Shown: positions 30,133-39,216 of the stretch, one piece after another
Numbering within the stretch: position 1 is the stretch's first letter
Layout of the letters: every line of letters starts with the position of its first letter
Source of the DNA: Gammaproteobacteria bacterium
Lineage (GTDB): Bacteria > Pseudomonadota > Gammaproteobacteria > S012-40
Length of the DNA: 64,000 nucleotides
NCBI GenBank assembly: GCA_015487785.1
Contig: WFPC01000004.1
Coordinates: 25,810-89,809 of the forward strand
Reading direction: 5' to 3'
Program-made: the position numbers and the translations under genes
The notes under the pieces: generated by a model
The model's input: the letters and a program-made list of their open reading frames with translations, nothing else
Database searches by the model: none
Told to the model about the DNA's origin: nothing

Positions 30133-31401
30133 ATGCAACAAAAACACAGCGACTGGTCGGTGGTCTGTCACAGTGATTTCGGCGGCAAGGGAACGGTGGC
30201 CGTGGTGGAACCCGAAGGCGAGGGATTTCGCGTTGTCCGGCTGGAGGAAGCCGCGGCCAGCGGCGAGCCTCCCGAGCGACGGCCGGTGTTCTTCGGCGTG
30301 GACGGCGAGCACCGCGCCATTCTGATGAACGCGGTGGACAAGACCGTGCGTCACGCGGCCGCCGTGCCGGCAGATGCCTTTCCCGCCTATGCCTATCGTG
30401 ACGATGCCCACGGGCGCATCTGGTTCATGAACGACGGTGACAAGGAAACCGGCAACGATACCCTCAACTGTGGTGACCAGGGCGCCTCGGTGACCATCGT
30501 CGAGCGGTCCTCGGCACGGGTGCTCAAAACCCTGTGCGTGGGCCGGGGCCACCACGTGACCCTGTTCTGGCAGGCCGCCGAGGGCCAGTCCTGCCAGCCG
30601 GCCAGGAAGGCCTTCGTGAGCAACCTGCTGGACGGCACGATCAGCGTGGTGGGCAACGACGCCGACGACCCCGAGACCTTCCTGCAGATCATCGACACCA
30701 TCAACCTGGCCGAGGCCGAGCACGAGGACGGGCGGGCCGATGCCCTGCCCAACAAGGCCTTTCCCCACGGCATGGTGTATTCCGCCGTCAGCGGCAGGCT
30801 CTACAACCTCAACAACGGCTACGGCACCATCGCCGTGATCGACCCGGTGAGTCACGCCATCGAGCGCCGTCTGCCGCTCAAGGGGTGCAGCAACCTGCTG
30901 GACAGCCCCGACGGACGTTTCCTCATCGGCAAAGGGGCCGACCGCAAGTCCGACCCGGAGCACGTGATCGGCAGGCTGGTGGTGATCGATGCCGTCAGTG
31001 GCGAGCAATTGCAGAGCCTGAGCCTGCCCGACTACTATCCCAGCGTGTATCGCTTCAGCCCCGATGGCCGCCGGCTCTATCTCACCTCCGCCAGCACCGG
31101 CAAGGGCGTCCAGCGTGACAATCTGAACAAAACTGTGGTGCAGGTCTACGACACCAGTCGCCTGCCGGAAATCAACTTGCTCGAAACCCTCGAGGTGGGT
31201 CTGGCCGACTGTGGCCGCCGGCCCATCGCCTTCGCCCGCCGGGGCGCGGGCCTGAGCCACGTGTTCATCCCCAATCCCAGCGATGGCACTCTGAGTATCT
31301 TCGATGCCGGGCACAAGCACCTGGCCACGCTGGAGATCAGTGCGCCGGGCAGCCAGGAAGTGTTGTTCTCCTTCTGGGGTGAGGGCATCAGCGGCGCCTG
31401 A
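30133..31401 (+). CDS. Beta-propeller (YVTN-type) repeat protein, unknown function
   Basis: A 422-residue protein built of repeating beta-propeller blades: SVTIVERSSARVLKTLCVGR, GTIAVIDPVSHAIERRLPLK, RLVVIDAVSGEQLQSLSLPD, SDGTLSIFDAGHKHLATLEI. These recall YVTN or SelenBP-like propellers. No signal peptide is visible, so it is probably cytoplasmic, which is less usual for YVTN proteins. AGGTG six bases upstream supports the ATG at 30133 over the ATG at 30115. Metal-binding-type HG and HH residues (GRGHHVTLFW, FPHGMVY) are present, but no catalytic role can be assigned. A strong hairpin follows the stop. Confidence 0.75.
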   Translation: MQQKHSDWSVVCHSDFGGKGTVAVVEPEGEGFRVVRLEEAAASGEPPERRPVFFGVDGEHRAILMNAVDKTVRHAAAVPADAFPAYAYRDDAHGRIWFMNDGDKETGNDTLNCGDQGASVTIVERSSARVLKTLCVGRGHHVTLFWQAAEGQSCQPARKAFVSNLLDGTISVVGNDADDPETFLQIIDTINLAEAEHEDGRADALPNKAFPHGMVYSAVSGRLYNLNNGYGTIAVIDPVSHAIERRLPLKGCSNLLDSPDGRFLIGKGADRKSDPEHVIGRLVVIDAVSGEQLQSLSLPDYYPSVYRFSPDGRRLYLTSASTGKGVQRDNLNKTVVQVYDTSRLPEINLLETLEVGLADCGRRPIAFARRGAGLSHVFIPNPSDGTLSIFDAGHKHLATLEISAPGSQEVLFSFWGEGISGA

Positions 31402-31414
31402 GCCTTTTTCTCCC

Positions 31415-31440
31415 GGGCGCCGCCGTGGCCGGCGGCGCCC
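31415..31440 (+). terminator. GC-rich hairpin after the beta-propeller gene
   Basis: A perfect 10-bp stem, GGGCGCCGCC with GGCGGCGCCC, and a 6-base loop, 13 bp after the stop codon. The trailing sequence GCACTGTTTGCC has few T residues, so it may act as a weak terminator or an mRNA 3'-end stabiliser. Confidence 0.55.
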
Positions 31441-31488
31441 GCACTGTTTGCCCTCCAGTACGTGTTTGGCGAGAAACGTTTAAAGCGC

Positions 31489-31515
31489 TAAAGCCTTCAG
31501 CGTCTCGTCCGCTAA
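31489..31515 (+). promoter_or_regulatory. Sigma-28-like promoter before the PAS chemoreceptor gene
   Basis: TAAAGCCT, 11-bp spacer, TCCGCTAA, compared with TAAAGTTT-N11-GCCGATAA: 6 of 8 in each half with exact spacing. It leaves a leader of about 110 bases before the receptor ATG. A second TAAAG at 31481 is not correctly spaced. Confidence 0.55.
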
Positions 31516-31635
31516 TGAAAGTGGTACGGCACTGTGAAAAAACGGCAATGGGGCTAAAGCTTGACCCGAGAGTTGCCGAAACCTTTTTCACAACAATGAA
31601 AACGTTTCACTTTTCAGATCGATACAGAGTGAGCC

Positions 31636-33219
31636 ATGAAAAAGAACTTTCCCATCACCGGGGTTGAAAACAATTACCCAGACGATATCCACATCGTCTC
31701 GACAACGGATTGCAAGGGTATCATCACGTCGTTCAACGAGGACTTTCTCACGGTCAGCGGTTTCGCGCCGGAGGAATTGCTCAAGAAAAACCACAATGTG
31801 GTGCGCCATCCCGACATGCCACCGGCGGCCTTCGCCGATCTGTGGCAGGTTGCCAAGGCTGGCAAGCCCTGGATGGGAATCGTCAAGAATCGCGACAAGC
31901 AGGGCAATCACTACTGGGTGGATGCCTATGTGACGCCCATCTACGAAGGCGGGCAGGTGGTGGGCTACCAGTCGGTGCGGGTCAAGCCCGACCGCACCCA
32001 CGTGAAACGGGCAGAAAAACTCTATCAGGCCCTGAACAAGGGGCTCTCACCCTGGCAGAAGCTGCGAGGCAGGCTGCAGTTCGGATTGATGGGCAAGATC
32101 GTGACCGGGTATGCCCTGGCCCTGTTGCCGGCGCTGGCCGCGCTGTGGTGGCTGGATCTGCCCCGGGAGATACTGCTGGGCGTGGTGGCGCTCACCGCCC
32201 TGGCCGGTGGCCTGGTGGCCGCCAAGCTCATCGCCCGCCCCTGGCAACAGGCCGCCGCGGCCAGCCGGGATATCTTCGCCAATGCCGTGGCGCAGCAGGT
32301 CTATACCGGGCGTGATGACGAACTGGGCCAGTTGCAACTGGTTATCCAGGCTCAGGAGGCCAAGCTGCGCACGGTGATCTGGCGGCTGGATGCTGCCGCC
32401 AGCAAGGTGGACGAGATTGCCGCCAGTACCGCCGAGGTGGTGGAGCGCACCGACCAGGGCATCCAGCAGCAGCAAGTGGAACTGGAACAAGTGGCCACGG
32501 CGATGAACGAAATGGTGGCCACGGTGCAGGAAGTGGCGCGCAATGCCGCCGACACCGCCCAGGCCACCGAAGCGGCCGACAAGGAAGTGATGCAGGGCAA
32601 GGCCGTGGTGACCCAGACCATCGACGGTATCAACCGCCTGGCCGAGGAGATCGAACGGGCCTCCGCGGCCATCAGCAAGCTCGCCCAGGACAGCGAGCAG
32701 ATCGGTGGCGTGGTGGATGTGATCCGCAGTATTGCCGAGCAGACCAACCTGTTGGCGCTGAACGCGGCCATCGAGGCGGCCCGTGCCGGCGAGCAGGGAC
32801 GGGGTTTCGCGGTGGTGGCCGACGAGGTGCGCACCCTGGCCAGCCGCACGCAGGAATCCACCGAGGAAATCCAGAACATGATAGAGCGCCTGCAACAGGC
32901 CTCGGGTGAGGCGGTGCAGGTGATGGAGCAGGGCCAGCGCATCAGCCAGGCCAGCGTGGAGGAAGCCCAAAATACCGGCGAGTCGCTGGATCGCATCACC
33001 CAGGCGGTGAAGAACATCTACGACATGAGCACCCAGATCGCCTCGGCGGCGGAGGAGCAGAGCAGCGTGTCGGAGGAGATTAATCGCAATCTCACCAACA
33101 TCCATCAAGTGGCCGAGAACACGGCCAGTCAGTCGGTGGAAACCGCGCGTTCCACACAGGAGCTGTTACTGGAGGCCGACCGTCTGCGCGCCATGGTGCA
33201 TCAGTTCGGTTCAGGGTGA
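31636..33219 (+). CDS. PAS-domain chemoreceptor (Aer-like)
   Basis: A 527-residue methyl-accepting protein without a periplasmic domain. An N-terminal PAS domain (residues about 10-120) contains [20 protein letters not shown] and [19 protein letters not shown], the motif of FAD-binding Aer-type PAS domains. A membrane anchor of two close helices lies near 155-195 ([40 protein letters not shown]). The signalling domain has tip [20 protein letters not shown] and [16 protein letters not shown]. It probably senses redox state or energy level for aerotaxis. A strong terminator follows. Confidence 0.93.
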   Translation: MKKNFPITGVENNYPDDIHIVSTTDCKGIITSFNEDFLTVSGFAPEELLKKNHNVVRHPDMPPAAFADLWQVAKAGKPWMGIVKNRDKQGNHYWVDAYVTPIYEGGQVVGYQSVRVKPDRTHVKRAEKLYQALNKGLSPWQKLRGRLQFGLMGKIVTGYALALLPALAALWWLDLPREILLGVVALTALAGGLVAAKLIARPWQQAAAASRDIFANAVAQQVYTGRDDELGQLQLVIQAQEAKLRTVIWRLDAAASKVDEIAASTAEVVERTDQGIQQQQVELEQVATAMNEMVATVQEVARNAADTAQATEAADKEVMQGKAVVTQTIDGINRLAEEIERASAAISKLAQDSEQIGGVVDVIRSIAEQTNLLALNAAIEAARAGEQGRGFAVVADEVRTLASRTQESTEEIQNMIERLQQASGEAVQVMEQGQRISQASVEEAQNTGESLDRITQAVKNIYDMSTQIASAAEEQSSVSEEINRNLTNIHQVAENTASQSVETARSTQELLLEADRLRAMVHQFGSG

Positions 33220-33244
33220 GTTTCCTCATTTTCATCGCCAAGAG

Positions 33245-33273
33245 AGCGGGCTCTTCGAGCCCGCTTTGTTTTT
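33245..33273 (+). terminator. Rho-independent terminator
   Basis: A perfect 9-bp stem, AGCGGGCTC and GAGCCCGCT, with loop TTC, followed by TTTGTTTTT. It lies 25 bp after the chemoreceptor stop codon. Confidence 0.9.
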
Positions 33274-33385
33274 CAGGGCGTCTTTTGCGCGTAATGCCCG
33301 GTGTACCTTGGTGTAGCTCATGGCTGTCAATTTGTGTGCGCTTATAGTATGTTTCGCCAAACTTTATCGAGGGAGATCTTGTCCG

Positions 33386-34162
33386 ATGTCGAAAAAATGC
33401 GTTTCTGTACTGTTGTTGCTGTTTGGTCTGGTTCTGGCGTCCACCGCCCAGGCACGCCATTTCAAGGTCTATGGCTACAAGACACCGGAGGCCGGCGAAA
33501 CCGAACTGGTCTACTGGAACGACTACGTGGCCGGGTCGACCAAGAGCATGGCCTTCTTTGGCAAGAACGTCGATCGTGAGGGTCTGCTGATACACACCCT
33601 GGAGGTGGAGTATGGCCTCACCGATCGTCTCAAGCTGGCGGCCTACCTGGATGCCGAACAGCCCGCGGGAGAGAATCTCGAAGTGGCGCGGGCCCGCGTG
33701 GTGGCGGCGCATTACCGCTTCGGCAATCCCGGCGAGCGTTTCTTCGATCCGGCCATCTACATCGAATACTACCTGCCCCGGCCGGCCTACCTGGGCTATG
33801 CCAAGGAGCGGGTGGAGGCGCGCATCATCCTGGAGAAGAAACTCGGTGACATGGTGCTGAAGCTGAACCCGGTGCTGGAAAAGGTGGTCAGCGGCCCCAA
33901 GGTGGACGAAGGCATGGAACTGGCCTATAGCGCTAGCCTCTATGGCCCGGTGTCCGACAGACTCAAGTGGGGTATCGAGTACTATGGTGGCGTGGGCGAG
34001 CTGGTGGCGGTCAAGCCGCTCGACGAACAGAAGAACTACCTGGTGCCCGCCGTCACCTATAAGTTCAGCAAGCATCTCAAGTGGAACATCGGTGCGGCCT
34101 TCGGTATCACCAAGGCGGCCGACGACCTGGTGATCAAGAACATCGTCGAATGGGAGTTGTAA
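33386..34162 (+). CDS. Putative outer-membrane beta-barrel protein
   Basis: A 258-residue exported protein. ATG at 33386 follows GGGAGA and begins a clear signal peptide (KKCVSVLLLLFGLVLASTAQA). The mature protein consists of amphipathic strands with turn residues (LIHTLEVEYGLTDRLKLAAY, FFDPAIYIEYYLPRP, LKWGIEYYGGVGELV), ending VIKNIVEWEL, and resembles small transporter-like or porin-like barrels. The next gene's start lies inside its 3' end (13-bp overlap), so the two form a pair. Function unknown. Confidence 0.75.
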   Translation: MSKKCVSVLLLLFGLVLASTAQARHFKVYGYKTPEAGETELVYWNDYVAGSTKSMAFFGKNVDREGLLIHTLEVEYGLTDRLKLAAYLDAEQPAGENLEVARARVVAAHYRFGNPGERFFDPAIYIEYYLPRPAYLGYAKERVEARIILEKKLGDMVLKLNPVLEKVVSGPKVDEGMELAYSASLYGPVSDRLKWGIEYYGGVGELVAVKPLDEQKNYLVPAVTYKFSKHLKWNIGAAFGITKAADDLVIKNIVEWEL

Positions 34163-34902
34163 ACCGAATCGTTCCGTCCCTGGTATTCGGCATGCTGGTG
34201 CTGGGCGGATGTGCCCGGACCAGCATGCCGGACGCCGATCCTGCGCACGGGGATTCGCCGGACGCGAGCATCGACAGTGCGGCCACGGCCTATGAAATCG
34301 CTGCCATCGTCTACCGTCTGGTGGCGCTGGATGTACCCTATACCGCCTCGGTATCCATGACCGCCAGTGGCGAGGTCAACCAGGCTGCTTGCAGCAGCGG
34401 GAGTATCGGGGGTGAAGGGGGCATGATCATGGAAGGTGAACGCATGATCGGGGGCATGAACATGCGCTTCGAGTCCTGTGCGCTGGCCGGTAGCCCCAGC
34501 GGGCATGCGTTGGTTGTGGACGGCGGTTGTTTCAATCGCATGGACGATGGCGCGGAAACCGTCAGCGGCGAGGAGGTGGTTTTCACTGTGGCCGGTGTGG
34601 GCCATACCCTACATGACTTTTCCATCAGCCGGGATGGCCGGCGCATGTTCACGGCCAAGGGTTATGTGCACGGCCTGGGCGAGAATGCCGATCGAGTGGC
34701 TTCTTTTTCCACGCCCAGCCGGTTCGAGTACGACGCCAGCGGGCAACTGCTGGCGGGCAGCCTGCTGATCCGCGGCGCTCAGGGTAGTACGGTCCGTCTC
34801 ACAGTGACCGATGCCAATGAGTTTGTCCTGGCCACCGACATGGATGGCGATGCTGTGGTCGACGATCAGCAAAGTTATTCCTGGGCGGGTTTCACCCCCT
34901 GA
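34150..34902 (+). CDS. Putative lipoprotein paired with the barrel protein
   Basis: A 250-residue lipoprotein. MGVVNRIVPSLVFGMLVLGGC gives a lipobox (LGGC) with Ala at +2, predicting outer-membrane sorting. The mature part contains a Gly/Met-rich segment (GEGGMIMEGERMIGGMNMRF) and then a beta-rich domain that includes an Asp-rich turn (TDMDGDAVVDD) resembling a calcium-binding loop. It overlaps the barrel gene, suggesting that the products work together at the outer membrane. No family recognised. Confidence 0.7.
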   Translation: MGVVNRIVPSLVFGMLVLGGCARTSMPDADPAHGDSPDASIDSAATAYEIAAIVYRLVALDVPYTASVSMTASGEVNQAACSSGSIGGEGGMIMEGERMIGGMNMRFESCALAGSPSGHALVVDGGCFNRMDDGAETVSGEEVVFTVAGVGHTLHDFSISRDGRRMFTAKGYVHGLGENADRVASFSTPSRFEYDASGQLLAGSLLIRGAQGSTVRLTVTDANEFVLATDMDGDAVVDDQQSYSWAGFTP

Positions 34903-34958
34903 GAGACCGGCTGGGCGGGGATATACCGTAAGACGCATGCGGCCTTGACGCCGCAAAT

Positions 34959-34977
34959 GATAATGATTATTATTTAC
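34959..34977. promoter_or_regulatory. Fur-box-like sequence
   Basis: GATAATGATTATTATTTAC matches the 19-bp Fur consensus GATAATGATAATCATTATC at 15 positions. It stands out as AT-rich in GC-rich surroundings, between the lipoprotein gene and lptF, 179 bp upstream of the lptF start. A promoter overlapping it was not identified, so iron control of lptFG is only a possibility. Confidence 0.4.
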
Positions 34978-34996
34978 TCGTCTGGCTTTGCCGGCA

Positions 34997-35042
34997 CCCG
35001 GTTTCCCGTCCCCTTTTCTCCCTCCCTCAGCGGGAAGCCGGG
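34997..35042. terminator. Long-loop inverted repeat before lptF
   Basis: CCCGGTTTCCCG pairs with CGGGAAGCCGGG (11 of 12 positions) across a 22-base pyrimidine-rich loop, followed by TCTAATTTTCTCC. It could end transcription from the lipoprotein gene. The loop is long for an intrinsic terminator. Confidence 0.4.
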
Positions 35043-35099
35043 TCTAATTTTCTCCTTTGCGTGACCGTCTTGGGTCATTTCCCACAACAGGGTCCGGTG

Positions 35100-35128
35100 T
35101 TATCAAGCCGGTAACAATAGACTAGACT
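35100..35128 (+). promoter_or_regulatory. Candidate promoter of lptFG
   Basis: TTATCA, 17-bp spacer, TAGACT. Four of six bases match each consensus hexamer, and the spacing is ideal. It lies about 28 bp before the lptF GTG. Confidence 0.4.
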
Positions 35129-35155
35129 GACAGCTTCACCAGGCGGGGAATTAGG

Positions 35156-36250
35156 GTGGTCGTCGATCGTTATCTGATACGGGAAATCGGTAGTGCGCTG
35201 CTGGCGGTGCTGGGAGTGTTGCTGTTGATTTTCATGAGCAAGCACTTCGTGCGCTACATGTCGGATGCCGCTGCCGGTGAGCTGCCCGCTTACCTGATTA
35301 CCCAGTTGCTGGGTCTGTTCACCCTGGCATATCTGCCCCTGTTGATTCCTTTTGCGCTGTTCATCGCCGTGCTGATTGCCATGGGGCGCCTGTACAAGGA
35401 CAGCGAGATGACTGCCCTGGCAGCCTGTGGCGTGGGTATTCCCCGGATTCTGCAAACGGTCCTGGGGCTGGGTTTGGTCACCGCGATAGTGGTGGGGATT
35501 ATGTCCTTCTGGCTTGCGCCTTGGGCCGAGCGCGTGCAGTACGACTTGCGTGACCGCGCGGCGATGGAATCGGAGTTCAGTTTCTTGGCGCCGGGGCGGT
35601 TCCACCCGGTGCGCGGCGGCAAGGGGGTGTTCTACCTGGAGAGCATGTCGCAAGACAAGCGCCAGATGCGAGAGGTTTTCGTTTTCTTGCAGGATGAACG
35701 GGGACAAGCGGTTTTTTCCGCGGCCAGCGCCCATCAATATCTCGATCCTGACACTGGCAGCCGGTACTTGGTACTGGAAGACGGCTATCGTTTCGAGCGC
35801 CTGAGCGGCGAACAAGGGTTTCGCTTTTACCAGTATGCCGCCAGTGGCGTGCGGGTCGAGCCGCGTGTGCCGGCCACGGTGCAGCGCCCGCGCATCGCCT
35901 GGCCCGGCAGTCGTCTGCTGGAAGCAGGCGATGCCGCTTCCTGGGCCGAGTTGCACTGGCGCATCGCCATGCCGATTTCCAGTCTCTTGCTGGTGCTACT
36001 GGCGGTATTGCTGAGTCGCACCGATCCGCGGCAGGGCCGTTTCGGCAAGCTGTTTCTGGCCCTGCTGGTATACATTGCTTACTTCTATATGCTGACCCTG
36101 GGGCGGGCCTGGCTCAAGGACGGACTCATCCCCTCGTCCCTGGGCCTGTGGTGGGCCCATGGCCTGGCGCTGGGGCTGGTGGTGGTATTGCTGGGGCGCC
36201 AGCTCGGTTGGCGCAACCTGTTTGCGGGGCGCCTCGATGCGGCTGCTTGA
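35156..36250 (+). CDS. lptF: LPS export ABC permease LptF
   Basis: LptF and LptG form the inner-membrane permease of the LptB2FGC complex that extracts lipopolysaccharide. The 364-residue protein has the family pattern of three N-terminal helices, a periplasmic beta-jellyroll (about 125-265) and three C-terminal helices. Typical sequences are DRYLIREIGSALLAVLGVLL, GRLYKDSEMTALAACGVG and, in the last part, HWRIAMPISSLLLVLLAVLL. GTG start; the lptG start lies inside its 3' end (14-bp overlap). Elsewhere pepA often neighbours lptF divergently; here it is 11 kb away. Confidence 0.94.
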   Translation: MVVDRYLIREIGSALLAVLGVLLLIFMSKHFVRYMSDAAAGELPAYLITQLLGLFTLAYLPLLIPFALFIAVLIAMGRLYKDSEMTALAACGVGIPRILQTVLGLGLVTAIVVGIMSFWLAPWAERVQYDLRDRAAMESEFSFLAPGRFHPVRGGKGVFYLESMSQDKRQMREVFVFLQDERGQAVFSAASAHQYLDPDTGSRYLVLEDGYRFERLSGEQGFRFYQYAASGVRVEPRVPATVQRPRIAWPGSRLLEAGDAASWAELHWRIAMPISSLLLVLLAVLLSRTDPRQGRFGKLFLALLVYIAYFYMLTLGRAWLKDGLIPSSLGLWWAHGLALGLVVVLLGRQLGWRNLFAGRLDAAA

Positions 36251-37301
36251 TCGCTACCTCATCCGTTCGATGGCCGGCGGCATCGGGGTGGTGTTGCTGG
36301 TATTGCTGGCCCTGTTCAGTTTCATTACCTTCGCCAATGAATTGGGCCGGGTGGGGCGGGGCGACTACGGAGTGTGGGATGCGCTGGCCTATACCGTGGC
36401 CATGCTGCCGGGGCAGGCCTATCAACTGTTTCCGGCTAGTGTGCTGATCGGCACGCTCATGGGCTTGGGAGGGCTGGCGGCGCACAGTGAACTCACCGCC
36501 ATGCGTGCGGCGGGTGTGTCCCTGCATGCCATCCTGCGTGCGCTGCTCGGCCTGGGCCTGGTTTTGATGTTGCTGATGTTCGCCCTGGGTGAATGGCTGG
36601 CGCCCCAGGCCGAACGACATGCGCAGACCCAGCGCTCGCTGGCGCTGAACAACAAGATGTCCTTGCAGAGCGCCACCGGGCTGTGGCTGCGCGAAGGTGA
36701 CGACATCATCAATATCCGGGAAATCCTGCCGGGAGGACGCCTGCGTGGTGTCACCGTGTATCACCTGGACGGGGTGCGCATCGACCAGGTGCTCAAGGCC
36801 CGCAGTGCGCGTTTCGAGCCCTCGGGGCGCTGGCGCTTGCAGCAGGTGGAGCAGGTCTGGCCGGGTACCGGCGGGATGCGAATCGAGCGGCATGCGCAAC
36901 TGCTGCGCGAGGGTCTGTTGAGCCCGGAATTGCTGGGCGTGGTGAGTACCGAAGCTGGCGCAATGTCGCTGTGGGAGTTGTACCGCTACGTGGATTTTCT
37001 GCGCGCCAACGGCCTGGAGAGCGCGGCCTACCGTCAGGCCTTCTGGATGAAGCTGGTATCACCCCTATCCATCATGGTTATGGTGATCCTGGCTCTGCCA
37101 TTCGTATTTGGCTCCCTGCGCACGCTGAGCGCCGGGCACCGCGTGCTCATCGGCACCCTGGTGGGCATAGGTTTCTATTTGCTCAACCAGATACTCAACT
37201 ATGCCGGGCTGGTGTTCGGCCTTGCCCCGGTGGCCACGGCGCTGGCACCGTTGCTGTTGTTTCTGTTGCTGGCCATGCGCCTGTTGCGCCGGGTCTACTG
37301 A
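36237..37301 (+). CDS. lptG: LPS export ABC permease LptG
   Basis: A 354-residue partner of LptF. MRLLDRYLIRSMAGGIGVVL, MGLGGLAAHSELTAMRAAGV, the periplasmic beta domain with GLWLREGDDIINIREILPGG, and the C-terminal helices (GFYLLNQILNYAGLVFG) are typical LptG. The ATG at 36237 is chosen because it overlaps the lptF end and begins directly before the first helix. The gene is followed by an 86-bp gap before the convergent soxB. Confidence 0.94.
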   Translation: MRLLDRYLIRSMAGGIGVVLLVLLALFSFITFANELGRVGRGDYGVWDALAYTVAMLPGQAYQLFPASVLIGTLMGLGGLAAHSELTAMRAAGVSLHAILRALLGLGLVLMLLMFALGEWLAPQAERHAQTQRSLALNNKMSLQSATGLWLREGDDIINIREILPGGRLRGVTVYHLDGVRIDQVLKARSARFEPSGRWRLQQVEQVWPGTGGMRIERHAQLLREGLLSPELLGVVSTEAGAMSLWELYRYVDFLRANGLESAAYRQAFWMKLVSPLSIMVMVILALPFVFGSLRTLSAGHRVLIGTLVGIGFYLLNQILNYAGLVFGLAPVATALAPLLLFLLLAMRLLRRVY

Positions 37302-37387
37302 GCGGAGCGGGCTGTCTGCTCCCCCGGCAGGGCGTGGCCCGCCCGGTGTCGGCAGCCCGAAAACGGGTTGACCGGGGTCCGCCCGGG

Positions 37388-39121
37388 CTAGAGCGGAGCG
37401 TAGCCGGGATTGTTGTCGACGTTTTTGATCAGCGGTGTATTGAGTTCCCGGATACGCACGGTTTTCTGGTCGCGCAGGTATTCGCTCACCACCTCCCAGA
37501 TGGGCGTGGCGTCTTCCGGTTGTTGCTGAACGCTGGCCCAACCGGCCACCTTGTACTTCTTGCCCGGCTGCAGGGGCTTGCCATTGAGGGTGAGATCGCC
37601 GATGCGCTGGCCGATTTTCCGGGTGGGGTCGATGCTGTACTTGAGTCCACCCACGCGCACCATGTCGCCACCTTGTTGATAGTAGGGATCCTGGTTGAAC
37701 AGATTGTCTGCCACGTCTTCCAGGATCAGTTTGATGCGCTCGGCATCCATTTCGGTGAGGGTGGTGGCAGGGTAGGTGATGGCGGTCTGGGTCATCACGT
37801 CCTCGAAGGTGATCGTTTCGCCGGGAAGCTTGCTGACGCCCCAGCGGAAACCGGGGGAAAAGGCGATGTCGGCGCCCTGTACCGCCAGCATGGCATCCAG
37901 GATCAGCTGATCGAAGGTGCCGTTGAAGTTGCCGCGCCGGTAGAGCAGCTCATCGGTGACCGCCAGGGGTTCGGCCAGTTTGGCGGCAAAGGGAGCGCGC
38001 ACCTTGTCGATGTAGGCCGCCATCTCGGCGTCGGCCGGCAGCAGGTTGGAGAAGATCGGCAACAGGCGGAAGCGGTGTCCGCGCACCTTGCCATCGCGCA
38101 CGTCGAAATCCAGCACGCCGAGGAATTTGCCGTTGGATCCCGAGTTGATTACCAGGGTGCTGCCGCCGGCGTTTTTCACTCTTACCGGTGCCGGTACCGC
38201 ATCGTGGGTATGGCCGCCGAGAATGGCATCCAGTCCGCTGACACGGCTGGCCAGTTTGAGATCCACATCCATGCCATTGTGCGACAGCAAAACCACGACC
38301 TGGGCGCCCTCGGCGCGAACCTGGTCGATCAGTTGTTGCAACTCGTCGTCGCGGATCCCGAAGCTCCATTCGGGAATCAGGTGGCGGGGATTGGCGATGG
38401 GCGTGTAGGGAAAGGCCTGGCCTATGATGGCCACCGGCACCCCGTTGATTTCCTTCAGGGTGTAGCGCTGGAATACGTGTTCCTCCCATTCGTTGTCGAT
38501 CACGTTTTGCGCCACGAAGTCGATTTTGCCGTCGATATAGTCGAGGATTTCCTTCACTCGCTCGGCGCCATAGGTGAATTCCCAGTGTGCGGTCATCACA
38601 TCCACGCCAAGGAGCAGGCAGGCGTCGACCATGTCCTGAGCATCGGTCCACAGGGCAGTGGCGGAGCCCTGCCAGGTATCGCCGCCATCGAGCAGCAGGG
38701 CGCCCGGGCGTTGGGCGCGCAACTTCTTGACCAGGGTGGCCAGATGGGCGAAGCCTCCGACCTTGCCGTATTGACGCGCAGCTTCCACGAAATCCAGGTA
38801 GGTGAAGGCATGGGCATCCATGCTGTGAGCGGGAATGCCATAGGCCTTGAGGAAATGTTCACCCACCAGGTGAGGCGGGCGCCCCCACATGTCGCCGACG
38901 CCGATGTTGATATTGGGCTCACGAAACCAGATCGGCAGCAATTGGGCATGGCAGTCGGTCATGTGCAGCAGCGACACATTGCCATAGGCGGGGAGTTCGT
39001 AGAAATCCTCCGGCGCCTTTTGCCAACGCTGGCGGGGCAGTGCCGAGCAGCCCGGCAGGGACAGGCCGGCGGCGCCGGCGATGGCGAGCATTTGGAGAAA
39101 TTCACGGCGGTTCAGGTTCAT
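37388..39121 (-). CDS. soxB: Thiosulfohydrolase SoxB
   Basis: SoxB hydrolyses the terminal sulfonate from SoxY-bound thiosulfate in the periplasm, releasing sulfate. The 577-residue protein starts with a Tat signal (NRREFLQMLAIAGAAGLSLP). It shows the dimanganese metallophosphatase motifs: LLHMTDCHAQLLP (D56, H58), GGDTWQGSATALWT, LSHNGMDVDLK and GGHTHDAVP. The C-terminal 5'-nucleotidase-type domain is complete (FNGTFDQLILDAML). ATG at 39121 is used; the longer frame lacks a sensible leader. It is the last gene of soxXYZAB. Confidence 0.97.
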   Translation of the reverse strand: MNLNRREFLQMLAIAGAAGLSLPGCSALPRQRWQKAPEDFYELPAYGNVSLLHMTDCHAQLLPIWFREPNINIGVGDMWGRPPHLVGEHFLKAYGIPAHSMDAHAFTYLDFVEAARQYGKVGGFAHLATLVKKLRAQRPGALLLDGGDTWQGSATALWTDAQDMVDACLLLGVDVMTAHWEFTYGAERVKEILDYIDGKIDFVAQNVIDNEWEEHVFQRYTLKEINGVPVAIIGQAFPYTPIANPRHLIPEWSFGIRDDELQQLIDQVRAEGAQVVVLLSHNGMDVDLKLASRVSGLDAILGGHTHDAVPAPVRVKNAGGSTLVINSGSNGKFLGVLDFDVRDGKVRGHRFRLLPIFSNLLPADAEMAAYIDKVRAPFAAKLAEPLAVTDELLYRRGNFNGTFDQLILDAMLAVQGADIAFSPGFRWGVSKLPGETITFEDVMTQTAITYPATTLTEMDAERIKLILEDVADNLFNQDPYYQQGGDMVRVGGLKYSIDPTRKIGQRIGDLTLNGKPLQPGKKYKVAGWASVQQQPEDATPIWEVVSEYLRDQKTVRIRELNTPLIKNVDNNPGYAPL

Positions 39122-39182
39122 GTTGAGGGCTCCTGCAAAACGCGCTGGGAACAAACAGGACGAATAGACGGGCTGAAGAAAG

Positions 39183-39205
39183 CCGGCCGGCAAAATGCCA
39201 GCCGG
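39183..39205 (-). terminator. Hairpin between soxA and soxB
   Basis: CCGGCCGGC and GCCAGCCGG pair at 8 of 9 positions around an AAAAT loop, 11 bp beyond the soxA stop in the direction of transcription; the following RNA begins CUUUCUUC. It could attenuate transcription into soxB or protect the upstream transcript's 3' end. Confidence 0.45.
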
Positions 39206-39216
39206 AATGCGAAAGA

